A stretch of 42,591 nucleotides of DNA, taken from contig URYE01000015.1 of the NCBI GenBank assembly GCA_900551945.1, forward strand, positions 1 to 42,591. Direction: 5' to 3'. Numbering within the stretch: the stretch's first letter is position 1; each line of letters begins with the position of its first letter. The notes below the pieces were generated by a model that saw only the letters and a program-made list of their open reading frames with translations, had not been told where the DNA came from and did no database searches. This DNA is from an uncultured Eubacterium sp. (GTDB lineage: Bacteria > Bacillota > Clostridia > Lachnospirales > Lachnospiraceae). This document shows, in pieces, positions 7,419-16,076 of this stretch. The translations under genes were made by a program, and so were the position numbers.

Positions 7419-8579
7419 CTACTCAAAACCAATATTCCCTGTTCTATATGTATCTTTATTTTGTGCATCAATAATTATCATATTTCTTTCACAATCTTTA
7501 CTACTTATTCCATCTTTTTCTGAATATAAACTTCTCGTCACAGTACAACTCCAAAATGGACGTATAGTAACTTGTTTCTGTGCATCCTTACTTCCCTTTA
7601 TCCCCATAGGCACATATATAAGCTTTATATCCGTTATAGTCTGTTCGTCTAATTGATTATTGTACATTAAAAATGCCGAAAGTTGTTTTACTATATCTTC
7701 AATATCTACAATCTGTAAATTATCATTAACAATTTCTTTTTCATCAAACAACATATACGCATCAAATTGCTCTATTCCATTTCTGCCAAATGCTACAGTA
7801 ACTTTTGTATCAACCGAATATTTAGAGTTATCATTAATACTATATTTCATCATCTCCAAACCATATAGCTCAACATCAAATTCCATATAATATAATTCAT
7901 CTTCATATCCCCATGAAATCTCATTTAATATTTCCCCACTCTTAGTCTTATTATATCTTAAGATTTCTTCATTTCTCATCATGACTTTTGTCATACTGTC
8001 TTTATCATATGTATAAACAATTGGTTCATTTGAAGAAAGATTTATATTCAGTCTATTACATAAATCTCTTACCTCTTGCACTGCTTGTTGCTTAGGAAAA
8101 TCGTCCAATTCCTCTTTTGGAAAAACTTCTTCTTTGCTCTTTTTACCACTTATTATTTCCTGATTATAATATTGATAATTACGTTCTAATGATTTAGGAG
8201 TATAAAAGCTGATACATCCTGTTCCTATTGACAACTTACTCTCATCATCATAAGTATAACCTCTCCTTTCTGGATTATTATCACTATATCCTTCCATATT
8301 TCTATTAATAGAAAATAAATCTACCACATCTTTCATTTCCTGTTCTGACCAATTTCTATATTCTGCTTTTAATTCTTTCAATGCAGTAGCTTTGTAATCC
8401 TCCACATCAATATCTACAGAAACTGAAGAATTAATGATTGTTTGTATATGCTTTGTATCATTATCTTCTTTAACTTCTACATTTTTCTCATCACTACCAG
8501 ATATAGACCCATCTGGATATAATGAACAGCCAGCCGTTGTTAAACACAATATAAGTATTAATAATATTTTTTTCTTCAT
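7419..8579 (-). CDS. Lipoprotein of unknown function (unit 1)
   Basis: The 386-aa product has a lipoprotein signal peptide MKKKILLILILCLTTAGC with lipobox TTAGC (cleavage before C18). A low-complexity acidic linker (residues 25-45) precedes a large extracytoplasmic domain that I do not recognise. It is rich in Tyr, Asp and Glu and contains a GTGCISFYTPKSL stretch near residue 120. It would be anchored outside the membrane next to the two ABC permeases encoded just downstream (13-bp gap). Possible roles are substrate capture, partner recognition or immunity. Unit 2 has a shorter lipoprotein in the same position (18240-19049), although the two sequences are not obviously homologous. Confidence 0.75.
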   Translation of the reverse strand: MKKKILLILILCLTTAGCSLYPDGSISGSDEKNVEVKEDNDTKHIQTIINSSVSVDIDVEDYKATALKELKAEYRNWSEQEMKDVVDLFSINRNMEGYSDNNPERRGYTYDDESKLSIGTGCISFYTPKSLERNYQYYNQEIISGKKSKEEVFPKEELDDFPKQQAVQEVRDLCNRLNINLSSNEPIVYTYDKDSMTKVMMRNEEILRYNKTKSGEILNEISWGYEDELYYMEFDVELYGLEMMKYSINDNSKYSVDTKVTVAFGRNGIEQFDAYMLFDEKEIVNDNLQIVDIEDIVKQLSAFLMYNNQLDEQTITDIKLIYVPMGIKGSKDAQKQVTIRPFWSCTVTRSLYSEKDGISSKDCERNMIIIDAQNKDTYRTGNIGFE

Positions 8580-8599
8580 AGATACCTCTCCATTAAAAA

Positions 8600-8646
8600 A
8601 GCTGTTGCAGTCAGCATTTTATAAACAAAAGCCTCATACAACAGCT
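8600..8646 (-). terminator. Intra-operon terminator after the small secreted protein gene
   Basis: Arms AGCTGTTG (8600-8607) and CAACAGCT (8639-8646) are followed on the minus strand by TTTTTT. It lies between the secreted protein gene and the lipoprotein gene. Partial read-through would give far more secreted protein than transporter, the usual stoichiometry of an export or immunity locus. Confidence 0.65.
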
Positions 8647-8677
8647 ATAGTTTTTCCTATATTTGTTAAAACTACTA

Positions 8678-9082
8678 TTATGGTGCCCAATCACCACTAA
8701 CTAATACATAATATCTAAATGTTTCCCCTTTTAATCTATACATACTACCATTATAAGCTGGTCTTACCGTATAATAAAGATAATAAGTTCCTGTATTAGC
8801 AGTAGCCTGTACAGACTCAGAATATATTAAATTATCTTCATATTGTTGTCCCACAATTGTGAACTCTACATCATCCGAATTTCCAATATTACTATTCGTA
8901 TATGTAACTCTCGCATAATTATCATTATCTGTTTTTAGAACATTACTTGAAAATTGCACGCTGTCTGCATCATCTGCAATCTCTAATCGAAAATTAAATG
9001 TTCCTGATGCTGCCGCTACTGGTACTACAAATAACATTGATACAAATACTGTTAATAACACTGTTTTTAAAAATTTTTTCAT
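8678..9082 (-). CDS. Small secreted protein (unit 1)
   Basis: The 134-aa product has a Sec signal peptide (MKKFLKTVLLTVFVSMLFVV, then PVAAAS, cleavage near residue 24). The mature part is about 110 residues, rich in Asn, Tyr, Ser and Thr, has no Cys and looks like a beta-rich domain. It ends in VSGDWAP; the unit 2 secreted protein ends in SGYWSPDSI, so both share a C-terminal SG-x-W-x-P motif. I recall similar W-terminated tails in small secreted proteins coded beside ABC transporters (DUF2712-like or lactococcin-972-type loci), but this is not established here. The start at 9082 has AAAGGAG 7 bases upstream; the ATG at 9088 is too close to that box. Confidence 0.75.
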   Translation of the reverse strand: MKKFLKTVLLTVFVSMLFVVPVAAASGTFNFRLEIADDADSVQFSSNVLKTDNDNYARVTYTNSNIGNSDDVEFTIVGQQYEDNLIYSESVQATANTGTYYLYYTVRPAYNGSMYRLKGETFRYYVLVSGDWAP

Positions 9083-9225
9083 ACTCATACTCCTTTCTGC
9101 TTAAAAGCAAATTCCCTAGTTACATTTTCAGAATATTCACCTCCATTATTTATTTTTTTCTGACTACCCTTTTTCTTTTTTTATAATATCATATAATTCT
9201 TGACTAATCTACAAAATTTCACAAC

Positions 9226-9252
9226 TAACCTTAAAATATCCTATTTAACCTT
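9226..9252 (-). promoter_or_regulatory. Direct repeat upstream of the unit 1 promoter
   Basis: On the minus strand AAGGTTA occurs twice (9252-9246 and 9232-9226), 20 bp start to start, inside a weaker WWAAGGTTAR repeat. TTGTAG-17-TGATAT a little downstream is a possible promoter for the secreted protein gene at 9082. Tandem 9-bp sites about two helical turns apart are typical of LytTR or OmpR-type regulators. The sequence differs from the repeat ahead of unit 2. The rest of 9083-9393 is AT-rich with nothing else recognised. Confidence 0.35.
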
Positions 9253-9393
9253 TTTCGTTGCTATAGCTATATTTTATAAATTATTAAAATGCAAAATATC
9301 TTATTTACTTTATTTAATAATCCCTTTACATATCTGAATCCACCTATTAAAATACTAATATAAACATTATTAACAAAATATGGAGATTATAAT

Positions 9394-9840
9394 ATGAGAT
9401 TTGTTATTCAACGTGTTAATCACGCAGATGTAAAAATAGACAATGAAACAGTAGGCGCTATTGATAAAGGGCTACTAATACTATTCGGAGCAGGGCAAGA
9501 CGATACAGAAGAAATGCTTCAAAAGTTCGTAGACAAGATAATAAAATTAAGAATATTTTCCGATGAAAATGGAAAAACTAACCTTTCCTTAAATGATGTA
9601 AATGGGGAACTCTTAATTGTAAGTCAGTTCACTCTATACGCAGACTGTCGCAAAGGCAACCGCCCAAGCTTCACCTCTGCCTGCGCCCCAGACACAGCCA
9701 ACCAACTCTACGAAAAATTTGTAAGTTTATGCAAACAACAATGCCACAAAGTAGAAACAGGCAGATTTGGTGCAGATATGAAAGTAACCCTTGAAAACGA
9801 TGGACCATTCACCATTGTATTAGATAGTAGGGATTTCTAA
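9394..9840 (+). CDS. dtd: D-aminoacyl-tRNA deacylase
   Basis: The 148-aa product matches DTD over its full usual length. It starts [16 protein letters not shown] and has the catalytic-pocket motif [17 protein letters not shown] (about residues 77-93) and a [19 protein letters not shown] tail corresponding to the Gly-Pro chiral-proofreading motif. The enzyme hydrolyses D-amino acids, and glycine from tRNA-Ala, to free mischarged tRNA in the cytoplasm. TGGAG lies about 10 bases before the ATG. The small gene at 9882 follows on the same strand after 41 bp. Confidence 0.95.
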   Translation: MRFVIQRVNHADVKIDNETVGAIDKGLLILFGAGQDDTEEMLQKFVDKIIKLRIFSDENGKTNLSLNDVNGELLIVSQFTLYADCRKGNRPSFTSACAPDTANQLYEKFVSLCKQQCHKVETGRFGADMKVTLENDGPFTIVLDSRDF

Positions 9841-9881
9841 AAAACACCCCCAACAAACTTATAAAAGGATAGGAGAAGAAA

Positions 9882-10154
9882 ATGTTTAGACTCTGGTGCA
9901 AACTTTTTGATGACACGAACCACCTTATAAAAGACACAGTAATTGAAAATAGTGACTATAACCTAAATCGCACAAAGAAAATATTTGACGCAATAAGAAC
10001 TGCCTGTTATGAATTTGACCTCGGAGAACCAATTTGGCTCGACTCAAATATAAGCGAGTTTCAAAGGCACTCCAAAGTCAGATTTTATCAAGATAACTTT
10101 ATAGAGCAAATAGACTTCTCATATATGGAAATTCAAGTAATAGAAGAAGATTAA
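9882..10154 (+). CDS. Conserved hypothetical protein, 90 aa
   Basis: The 90-aa soluble product (MFRLWCKLFDDTNHLIKD at the start) has mixed alpha/beta character, no signal peptide and no membrane segment; residues 28-48 are probably a helix and the acidic end strands are FIEQIDFSYMEIQVIEED. AGGAGAAG precedes the ATG. It probably shares a transcript with dtd. I recall short proteins of this kind in clostridia but cannot name a function. Its stop codon is directly adjacent to the stop codon of the convergent gene at 10155, with no spacer. Confidence 0.75.
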   Translation: MFRLWCKLFDDTNHLIKDTVIENSDYNLNRTKKIFDAIRTACYEFDLGEPIWLDSNISEFQRHSKVRFYQDNFIEQIDFSYMEIQVIEED

Positions 10155-11117
10155 CTATATAACTACATTTCTTGCTTCACCATTAATAAAGCTCTTAAGA
10201 TTATTATAAATTTCATCAAGAAGCCTTACTCTCGCTTCATAAGTAGCCCAAGCATTGTGAGGTGTAATTACAAGTTTATTACTATCCTTGATAGTAAGTA
10301 AAGGATTGTCAGCTGACATAGGCTCTTTAGTAAGCACGTCAAGCCCTGCACCTGCAATTTCACCCTCATTAATAGCTTTTGCAAGGTCAGCTTCATTTAC
10401 AATAGGACCTCGTCCCATATTGATAAGGTATGCTGTATTTTTCATTTTCTTGAAATTCTCATAATTCATAAGATTTTCTGTATATTTATTAAGTGGTGCA
10501 TGGATTGAAATAATGTCCGAATTTTTCAATAAATCATCAAGTTCAACCTTTTCATACTCTGTATCGTAAGTGTTACCACTTGCTGAATAATAAACAACCT
10601 TACAACCAAATGCCTTTGCAACATCGGCAACTCGTCTTCCGATATTACCTAGTCCCACTATGCCCCAAGTTTTTCCTGCAAGCTCATTAAATACGTTGCC
10701 AAAGTTTGTAAATATCGTGCTGTTAGAATAATCACCAGATTTTACATAGTCGTCATAATATCTCATTTTTTCATAAAGATAGAAAAGATGTGCAAATGTA
10801 TGTTGTACAACAGACATAGTTGAATAGCCTGCTACATTTGCAACTCTAATATTTAATGCCTTTGCACACTCTATATCAATATTGTTATAACCTGTTGCCG
10901 CCTCTAATATAATCTTAAGATTAGAAGCTGTGTACATTTCTTCCTTACCCATAACAATCTTATTAACAATAACTGCGTCAGGGTTGACATTTTTTAATCT
11001 TTCAAGCACCTGCTGTTTAGTGCTTTCAGCATATACAATCACTTCACCAAGTTCATTAAACTTGCTAATATCAATATCTTCTCCAAATGTCGCTCCATCT
11101 AAAATAAGTATCTTCAT
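10155..11117 (-). CDS. D-2-hydroxyacid dehydrogenase (hydroxypyruvate/glycerate type)
   Basis: The 320-aa product has the D-isomer 2-hydroxyacid dehydrogenase fold. The Rossmann motif GLGNIG is at residues 155-160, the signature INMGRGPIVNEADL carries the catalytic Arg near residue 236, and ITPHNAW provides the catalytic His, with the Glu in GLDVLTKEP. Such enzymes interconvert 2-oxoacids and D-2-hydroxyacids with NAD(P)H; hydroxypyruvate to glycerate is a good candidate because a glycerate kinase locus lies at 30104, but lactate or other substrates remain possible. GGAG is 9 bases before the ATG. It is monocistronic and converges with the 90-aa gene. Confidence 0.88.
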   Translation of the reverse strand: MKILILDGATFGEDIDISKFNELGEVIVYAESTKQQVLERLKNVNPDAVIVNKIVMGKEEMYTASNLKIILEAATGYNNIDIECAKALNIRVANVAGYSTMSVVQHTFAHLFYLYEKMRYYDDYVKSGDYSNSTIFTNFGNVFNELAGKTWGIVGLGNIGRRVADVAKAFGCKVVYYSASGNTYDTEYEKVELDDLLKNSDIISIHAPLNKYTENLMNYENFKKMKNTAYLINMGRGPIVNEADLAKAINEGEIAGAGLDVLTKEPMSADNPLLTIKDSNKLVITPHNAWATYEARVRLLDEIYNNLKSFINGEARNVVI

Positions 11118-11285
11118 TTAAAACCACTCCTTTTAAATTTATTAAAATGAATACTCAATCCGCTTTACTAATGGCTTATAATAGTATTAACTATCATGTT
11201 CTATCAGAAGTTACTCACACTTTTTACAAGCCTTACTTATTGCTTTAAAAATACAAACGTAGTACTTATTTAACAATATCAAAAA

Positions 11286-11325
11286 GGACATAAAAGCACT
11301 AAAAAAATACAATGCCTTTATGCCC
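11286..11325 (-). terminator. Terminator downstream of pgi
   Basis: On the minus strand GGGCATAAAGGCA (11325-11313) pairs with TGCTTTTATGTCC (11298-11286), followed by TTTTT. The rest of the 222-bp gap (11118-11339) contains the GGAG box of the downstream dehydrogenase gene and no recognised promoter. Confidence 0.8.
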
Positions 11326-11339
11326 TAAATTAATTTAAA

Positions 11340-12686
11340 TTATAATCTCTTTCTTAATGCTTCGCCCTCAGCTTCAAATCCTGGCTTGCCAAGAAGTGCA
11401 AACATATTGTGCTTGTAGCTTTCAACACCTGGCTGGTTAAATGGATTAACTCCAAGTATATAACCTGAAAGACCACATGCAAATTCAAAGAAATAGAATA
11501 ATTCGCCTAAGTAGAACTCATTCTGTTCTGGAATTTTAACCATAAGGTTAGGTGTATTACCATCTGTATGAGCTAAAATTGTACCATTCATAGCACACTT
11601 ATTAACGAAATCAACTGTCTTTCCTGCAAGATAGTTAAGTCCATCAAGGTCTTCGTCCTCAGCTTCGATAGTAATTTCCTCTCTAGCCTTTTCAACATTG
11701 AGAACAGTTTCAAACATAATTCTTGAACCGTCCTGAATGAACTGTCCCATTGAATGAAGGTCTGTTGTTAAATCAACACTAGCTGGGAAAAGTCCCTTGT
11801 TATCCTTACCTTCTGACTCGCCCATAAGCTGTTTCCACCATTCAAGTGTATAGTGAAGACTAGGTTCATAATCACAAAGGATTTCGATAGCCTTACCCTT
11901 TCTTAACATAATGTTACGAAGTGCTGCATACTGCATTGAGTCGTTGTTGTCAAAATCATTTTCAATACAACGCTTTCTTGCGCTTGCTGCACCCTCCATA
12001 AGCTTATCTATATCAGCTCCACTTGCTGCGATTGCAAGTAAACCTACTGCTGTAAGAACAGAGAAACGACCACCTACATCATCAGGAACTACAAATTCTT
12101 CGTATCCTTCTGCATCAGCAAGGTTCTTTAATGCTCCCTTTGCCTTATCTGTTGTAGCATATATTCTCTTAGCTGCTTCTTCTTTTCCGTACTTCTTCTC
12201 TAAGAGCTTCTTAAATACTCTAAATGCAATAGCAGGTTCTGTTGTTGTACCTGACTTAGAGATAATATTTACAGAGAAATCTCTATCTCCTATTACATCT
12301 ATAAGATTTGATAAATATGTAGAGCTAATGCTGTTACCAACAAAATAGATTTCTGGTGCTTTACGAACTTCCTTAGAAACTGAGTTAAAGAAGTTGTGTC
12401 CTAAAAATTCAATAGCTGCTCTAGCTCCAAGATATGAACCACCAATACCAATAACTACAAGAACTTCTGAGTCAGACTGTATCTTCTTAGCTGCCTTTTT
12501 AATTCTTTCAAATTCATCTTTATCGTAATCTACTGGAAGGTCAATCCAACCAAGATAATCATTACCAGCTCCCTTCTTTGAAAGAAGAAGTTCCTTTGCG
12601 CTTTCTGTAATATCTTTCATAGACTCTACTTCATGTGCATGAACGAACCCCTCTGTCTTTGAATAATCAAAACTAACTTGTCCCAT
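11340..12686 (-). CDS. pgi: Glucose-6-phosphate isomerase
   Basis: The 448-aa product is full length for the bacterial short form (about 450 aa). Visible hallmarks are [19 protein letters not shown] in the first SIS domain, the [14 protein letters not shown] phosphate-binding loop, the catalytic region [20 protein letters not shown] with [13 protein letters not shown], and the C-terminal [21 protein letters not shown] containing the catalytic Lys. It interconverts glucose 6-phosphate and fructose 6-phosphate in the cytoplasm, upstream of the PPi-phosphofructokinase encoded nearby. AAGGAG lies 11 bases before the ATG. Its 424-bp upstream region contains a copy of the structured repeat in the same orientation. 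Confidence 0.97.
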   Translation of the reverse strand: MGQVSFDYSKTEGFVHAHEVESMKDITESAKELLLSKKGAGNDYLGWIDLPVDYDKDEFERIKKAAKKIQSDSEVLVVIGIGGSYLGARAAIEFLGHNFFNSVSKEVRKAPEIYFVGNSISSTYLSNLIDVIGDRDFSVNIISKSGTTTEPAIAFRVFKKLLEKKYGKEEAAKRIYATTDKAKGALKNLADAEGYEEFVVPDDVGGRFSVLTAVGLLAIAASGADIDKLMEGAASARKRCIENDFDNNDSMQYAALRNIMLRKGKAIEILCDYEPSLHYTLEWWKQLMGESEGKDNKGLFPASVDLTTDLHSMGQFIQDGSRIMFETVLNVEKAREEITIEAEDEDLDGLNYLAGKTVDFVNKCAMNGTILAHTDGNTPNLMVKIPEQNEFYLGELFYFFEFACGLSGYILGVNPFNQPGVESYKHNMFALLGKPGFEAEGEALRKRL

Positions 12687-12736
12687 AACTACAAAATCTC
12701 CTTTTTAATAATCATTACAAGCCGTTAAAATTCTAA

Positions 12737-12900
12737 CAAAAACGCACTTATCCTTATACCCTGTACAAACGCAAAAAAATTGCTACTTGTACAAGATAAA
12801 TTTTAAACTATGAGAAACTCCCTTTGTGAGCTTCTTTTAGTTTAGCGACAGTCACCAATTCTTATGCAATCACAAACTTTGGCTCATTGTCTGCGCAAAT
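12737..12900 (-). repeat. Structured repeat, copy 2 (pgi leader region)
   Basis: The minus strand from 12900 to 12805 aligns with plus-strand 303-400: TTTGCGCAGACAATGAGCC, then AAAGTTTGTG, GACTGTCGC and TTTCTCATAGTT. The first hairpin keeps its pairing through a double change (CTAA/TTAG to CCAA/TTGG). The second hairpin pairs GAAGCTC with GAGTTTC. Downstream, TTTGTACAGGGTATAAGG (12770-12753) is shared with copy 3. It lies 51-214 bp upstream of pgi and could be transcribed in its leader. The other part of the gap (12901-13030) is AT-rich without recognised features. Confidence 0.5.
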
Positions 12901-13030
12901 TAAAATTTCACAACAACTCGTAATATTTACTTTAATTATAGCCACTTTATCCTAATTTTTCAAGCAATAGTTCCATAAAATAAAAAATTTCACGTTAAAA
13001 TAAGACATATATTTTCTAAAAACAATAAAA

Positions 13031-13074
13031 CACCATTTAAAGTACAACTATCTACGTTTATACTTTAAATGGTG
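13031..13074 (-). terminator. Terminator downstream of mtnN
   Basis: Perfect 14-bp arms CACCATTTAAAGTA (13031-13044) and TACTTTAAATGGTG (13061-13074) are followed on the minus strand by TTTTATTG. The arm resembles the GCACCATTAAAAG box of the hairpin repeat at 14248 and 29844, possibly by chance. Confidence 0.8.
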
Positions 13075-13110
13075 CATAAATTTCAGAACATTATCTATTA
13101 ATATTAAAAA

Positions 13111-13803
13111 TTATATTCTCTCAACTAATTCCTTAATCAAACTTACAGAATTTTTTATTGCCTGCTTTTCAAATGTTGGATAGTCCATTGTTGCACTATC
13201 ATCGGCTTTGTCTGATATCGCTCTTAAGATTACAAATGGAATACCATTAAGATATGAAGCCTGTGCTATAGCAGCACCTTCCATTTCAGTACAAAATCCG
13301 TCAAAATTATTGGAAATCTTTTGCTTAACTTCCTTATCAGATATAAACTGGTCGCCACTTACAACTCTGCCAACGTGTACGCCAATCTCTGGAACTGCCT
13401 TTGCACAGCTTTCCTTTGCAAGCTCAATAAGACGCTCATCTGCCTTAAATGACAAAGTATCCATTCTAGGAATTTGACCCAAAGCATATCCAAAACCAGT
13501 TGCGTCCATATCGTGATGAAGCACGTCACTTGAAATAACAACATCTGCAATATCAATCTCAGCCTTAAGAGAGCCTGCAATACCAGTGTTAATCACATAG
13601 TCAACCTTAAAATCATCAGCGAGTATCTGTGTACACACCGCAGCATTAACCTTACCAATGCCACTTCTTACAACAACAACATCTTTTCCATTAAGCTTTC
13701 CCTGCTTAAAGTTCATCTGAGCCTTAGTTTCTTCCTTTTCAATTGTCATAACTTCCACAATCTGAGCAACTTCCTCATCCATTGCACCAATAATACCTAT
13801 CAT
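13111..13803 (-). CDS. mtnN: 5'-methylthioadenosine/S-adenosylhomocysteine nucleosidase
   Basis: The 230-aa product has full family length. It begins MIGIIGAMDEEVAQI, whose Glu near position 11 is the family's catalytic residue. It has GIGKVNAAVCTQIL, the NTGIAGSL phosphate loop, the FCTEMEGAAIAQAS ribose-binding motif and AISDKAD with the catalytic Asp near residue 203. It cleaves adenine from MTA and SAH (and 5'-deoxyadenosine), recycling by-products of methylation and radical SAM chemistry. GGAG is 8 bases before the ATG. Monocistronic, with its own terminator; no SAM-responsive riboswitch was recognised in the leader. Confidence 0.95.
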   Translation of the reverse strand: MIGIIGAMDEEVAQIVEVMTIEKEETKAQMNFKQGKLNGKDVVVVRSGIGKVNAAVCTQILADDFKVDYVINTGIAGSLKAEIDIADVVISSDVLHHDMDATGFGYALGQIPRMDTLSFKADERLIELAKESCAKAVPEIGVHVGRVVSGDQFISDKEVKQKISNNFDGFCTEMEGAAIAQASYLNGIPFVILRAISDKADDSATMDYPTFEKQAIKNSVSLIKELVERI

Positions 13804-14225
13804 ACAAAAATCTCCATTTCTATTAATACTAACTTTTCAATGCCTAAATTGCTTTTTTATCATCAAGCCAATTAATACATTTCTACTCTAACACACAATC
13901 CATAGAATAGCCTAAAAATATCAACTTAACTCCTACAATTCAGACAAAATAAATAAGCTTTCTATCATATTATAAGAAATGCCACAATCTAGTCAAGCCA
14001 TAGTTTCCAACCATTCTACAAAAATACGCAAAAATTCCCGCTTCTATAAAATATCCAACAAACTTTAATAATACATTATACAAGCCTTATAATATGCTTA
14101 ATAGATATAATAAAGAAAAGAAACCGAATATTAACTGTTTTATGAACTTCCAAGTCTATTTATAATCCCCCATATTAAGTCAAAATATTAAATTATATCT
14201 TTTGCCCACGACACAACCTACCGAC
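13804..14225. other. 422-bp AT-rich intergenic region without recognised gene
   Basis: Between mtnN and the hairpin element I see no ORF with a ribosome binding site, no hairpin with T-tract and no repeat match strong enough to call. It must contain the mtnN promoter, but no -35/-10 pair stands out. Confidence 0.4.
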
Positions 14226-14382
14226 AAGATAGCAGGAGTATATAAGTAATAAATGCACCATTAAAAGAACAGCCAGATATATTTGTATGACAGTAGCGAA
14301 CATACTTGTTCGATAATGGCATACAAATAAATTGGGCTGTACTTTTACTGGTGTGTGTTTACTTATATACTCCTGCTATCTT
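14226..14382. repeat. 157-bp hairpin element overlapping the 3' end of an ABC ATPase gene
   Basis: Perfect 24-bp arms, 14226-14249 and 14359-14382 (outer part AAGATAGCAGGAGTATATAA), continue inward with imperfect pairing: AACAGCC/GGGCTGT, ATTTGTATG/CATACAAAT and an inner CGAACA-TACT-TGTTCG hairpin (14297-14312). The right arm contains the last codons and stop of the ATPase gene (D-S-R-S-I-stop). The inner region 14248-14323 shares 22 identical bases (AATAAATGCACC onward) and ATAATGGCATA with 29844-29910. It may act as terminator for the unit but lacks a strong T-tract. Confidence 0.7.
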
Positions 14383-15034
14383 CACTATTCACTATTTTCC
14401 CATCAGATATTTCATAAATCACATCAGACAAAAACTCCAACTCCTCTTTATCGTGACACGCAAGTATAATTATTGCCCCTCTCTCCTTTGCCTTTCTCAA
14501 AATCTCTCTAACCTGCATGGCACCCGATTCATCAAGTGCATTTATCGGCTCATCAAGGATAATAATGTCAGGATACTCCATAACTGCTGCTGCAATGCCT
14601 AACCTTTGCTTCATACCAAGCGAATATTTTCTATAAGTTCTCTTGTCATCTGGTTCAAGCCCCACTTCTTCAAGCACTTCCCTTATTCTATCATCACCAA
14701 TTCGCTTTTGAATAGAAGCCAATACTTGAAGATTTTTAAAACCTGTATAATTACCTATAAATGCTGGATTTTCAATAAGCACACCAATGCTTCGTGGAAA
14801 TGATATTTGCTTTCCAAGTACTTCACCATTAATAGTAATAGTTCCACTATTTGCCACGATAAGCCCACTAATAGCTCTCATAAGCATAGTTTTTCCAGAA
14901 CCATTTTTCCCCTTAAGACCGTACACCTTGCCACCCGTAAATTCAAGATTAATGTCAACAAGAACTGGCGAACCCTTAATCGTCTTATTAAGTCCTTGTA
15001 TTACAATTTTATTTTCTGTCCTATTCTCTTCCAT
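14363..15034 (-). CDS. ABC transporter ATP-binding protein (unit 2)
   Basis: The 223-aa product is an ABC ATPase with Walker A GKNGSGKT, signature YSLGMKQRLGIAAAV, Walker B IIILDEP and switch His in LACHDKEE. It is clearly paralogous to the unit 1 ATPase and belongs to the same bacitracin/lantibiotic-resistance-like branch. The start is uncertain: GGAG precedes GTG 15040 by 5 bases and ATG 15034 (MEENRTENK) by 11; I give the ATG. It lies 171-183 bp after the last permease gene, a gap without terminator. Odd: the C-terminal residues DSRSI and the stop come from the arm of a hairpin element, so the original 3' end may have been replaced. Confidence 0.9.
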   Translation of the reverse strand: MEENRTENKIVIQGLNKTIKGSPVLVDINLEFTGGKVYGLKGKNGSGKTMLMRAISGLIVANSGTITINGEVLGKQISFPRSIGVLIENPAFIGNYTGFKNLQVLASIQKRIGDDRIREVLEEVGLEPDDKRTYRKYSLGMKQRLGIAAAVMEYPDIIILDEPINALDESGAMQVREILRKAKERGAIIILACHDKEELEFLSDVIYEISDGKIVNSEDSRSI

Positions 15035-15217
15035 ATCCACACTCACTCCATTTATATTGTTAAATATTTATCATAATATCTTTTACACTATCTAAACAAA
15101 ACAACACTTTATATATACAATATCATTCCCTTTAAAAACCACATAACTATAAACTTTGTTTTAAAACCTCACGTCATTACTATATTTATGTAATTCTTTA
15201 AAATTGCAAAAATTTTA

Positions 15218-16072
15218 CTATAACACATCGTACTTTCTAAAATATACATATCCCACTATCACACTTACAACAATTATCACAACATCGACCATTACTGACG
15301 TTGCAAGAAAAACTCCATTTTCACACACCTGAGTGTATCTGTACGTCATTAAAAAATTGCCCGGCAAAAACCACACTGTATAGTAAGCTGAAAATATAGC
15401 TACTGTAATAATACTTATGTAGCTTATAATAGCTGATGTTAAAAACGCCATTGTCATCTGAAAAAGTGACAATGCAATCCCTGTAAGCACTGGAAGTACA
15501 AGCACCATAACGCCGATAACATTTGCATTGTATATACTTTCTTTATTACAACCTAATACAACACTTATAACATCAGCATTAACATTTCCTATGCTAGAAA
15601 ACATTGAGCTACTTACAACACATCTTACTGCCACACCCGCATATATTGACAAAAAGAACACCAACACTGTTGATATATTCCATATACATTTGCTAAACCA
15701 CCAGTCTGACTTTCTTCTACTTCTTACAAGAACGTTCTTACCAAAGCCATGCAAGTCTTTTAATGGGTAATTGCCTATAAATAAAGCCAACACTATTACA
15801 ATAATAAGATAGTTCGTTGGAATTTCAAATGGATTATTCTTTGCAGGTATATATTCTCTCATTCCCCTAAACACATATACAATACAATCTATAAACGATA
15901 CTTGTAAACTTTGTTTACCATACATCATATAAGTTTGAATTTGCCTTACAAATGTATCTGCATAATCTATGCCTATAATAAACGGCAATATAAACTTATA
16001 TCCCCCTGATAAAAGACCATATTTTAATTCAGCTAATATTTGGACAAAAAAATTACTCTTTGCTTTTTTCAT
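15218..16072 (-). CDS. ABC-2 type permease (unit 2)
   Basis: The 284-aa product has a cytoplasmic start MKKAKSNFFVQILAELKYG, then a long hydrophobic domain with about six membrane segments (near residues 30-45, 92-108, 135-155, 180-205, 210-235 and 255-277). A KDLHGFGKNVLVRSRRKSDWW loop (split around residues 104-124) is the typical ABC-2 cytoplasmic loop. AAGGA precedes the ATG. It is separated by 4 bp from the preceding permease gene. With the 16077 product it probably forms the membrane part of one exporter with the ATPase encoded next. Confidence 0.78.
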   Translation of the reverse strand: MKKAKSNFFVQILAELKYGLLSGGYKFILPFIIGIDYADTFVRQIQTYMMYGKQSLQVSFIDCIVYVFRGMREYIPAKNNPFEIPTNYLIIVIVLALFIGNYPLKDLHGFGKNVLVRSRRKSDWWFSKCIWNISTVLVFFLSIYAGVAVRCVVSSSMFSSIGNVNADVISVVLGCNKESIYNANVIGVMVLVLPVLTGIALSLFQMTMAFLTSAIISYISIITVAIFSAYYTVWFLPGNFLMTYRYTQVCENGVFLATSVMVDVVIIVVSVIVGYVYFRKYDVL

Positions 16073-16076
16073 TTTA

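Noticed and set aside
11911..12348. 145-codon open frame antisense to pgi
   Set aside because: It lies entirely inside a well conserved gene, has no ribosome binding site and encodes no recognisable protein.
14306..14602. 98-codon frame starting in the hairpin element
   Set aside because: Antisense to the ABC ATPase with no start signal.
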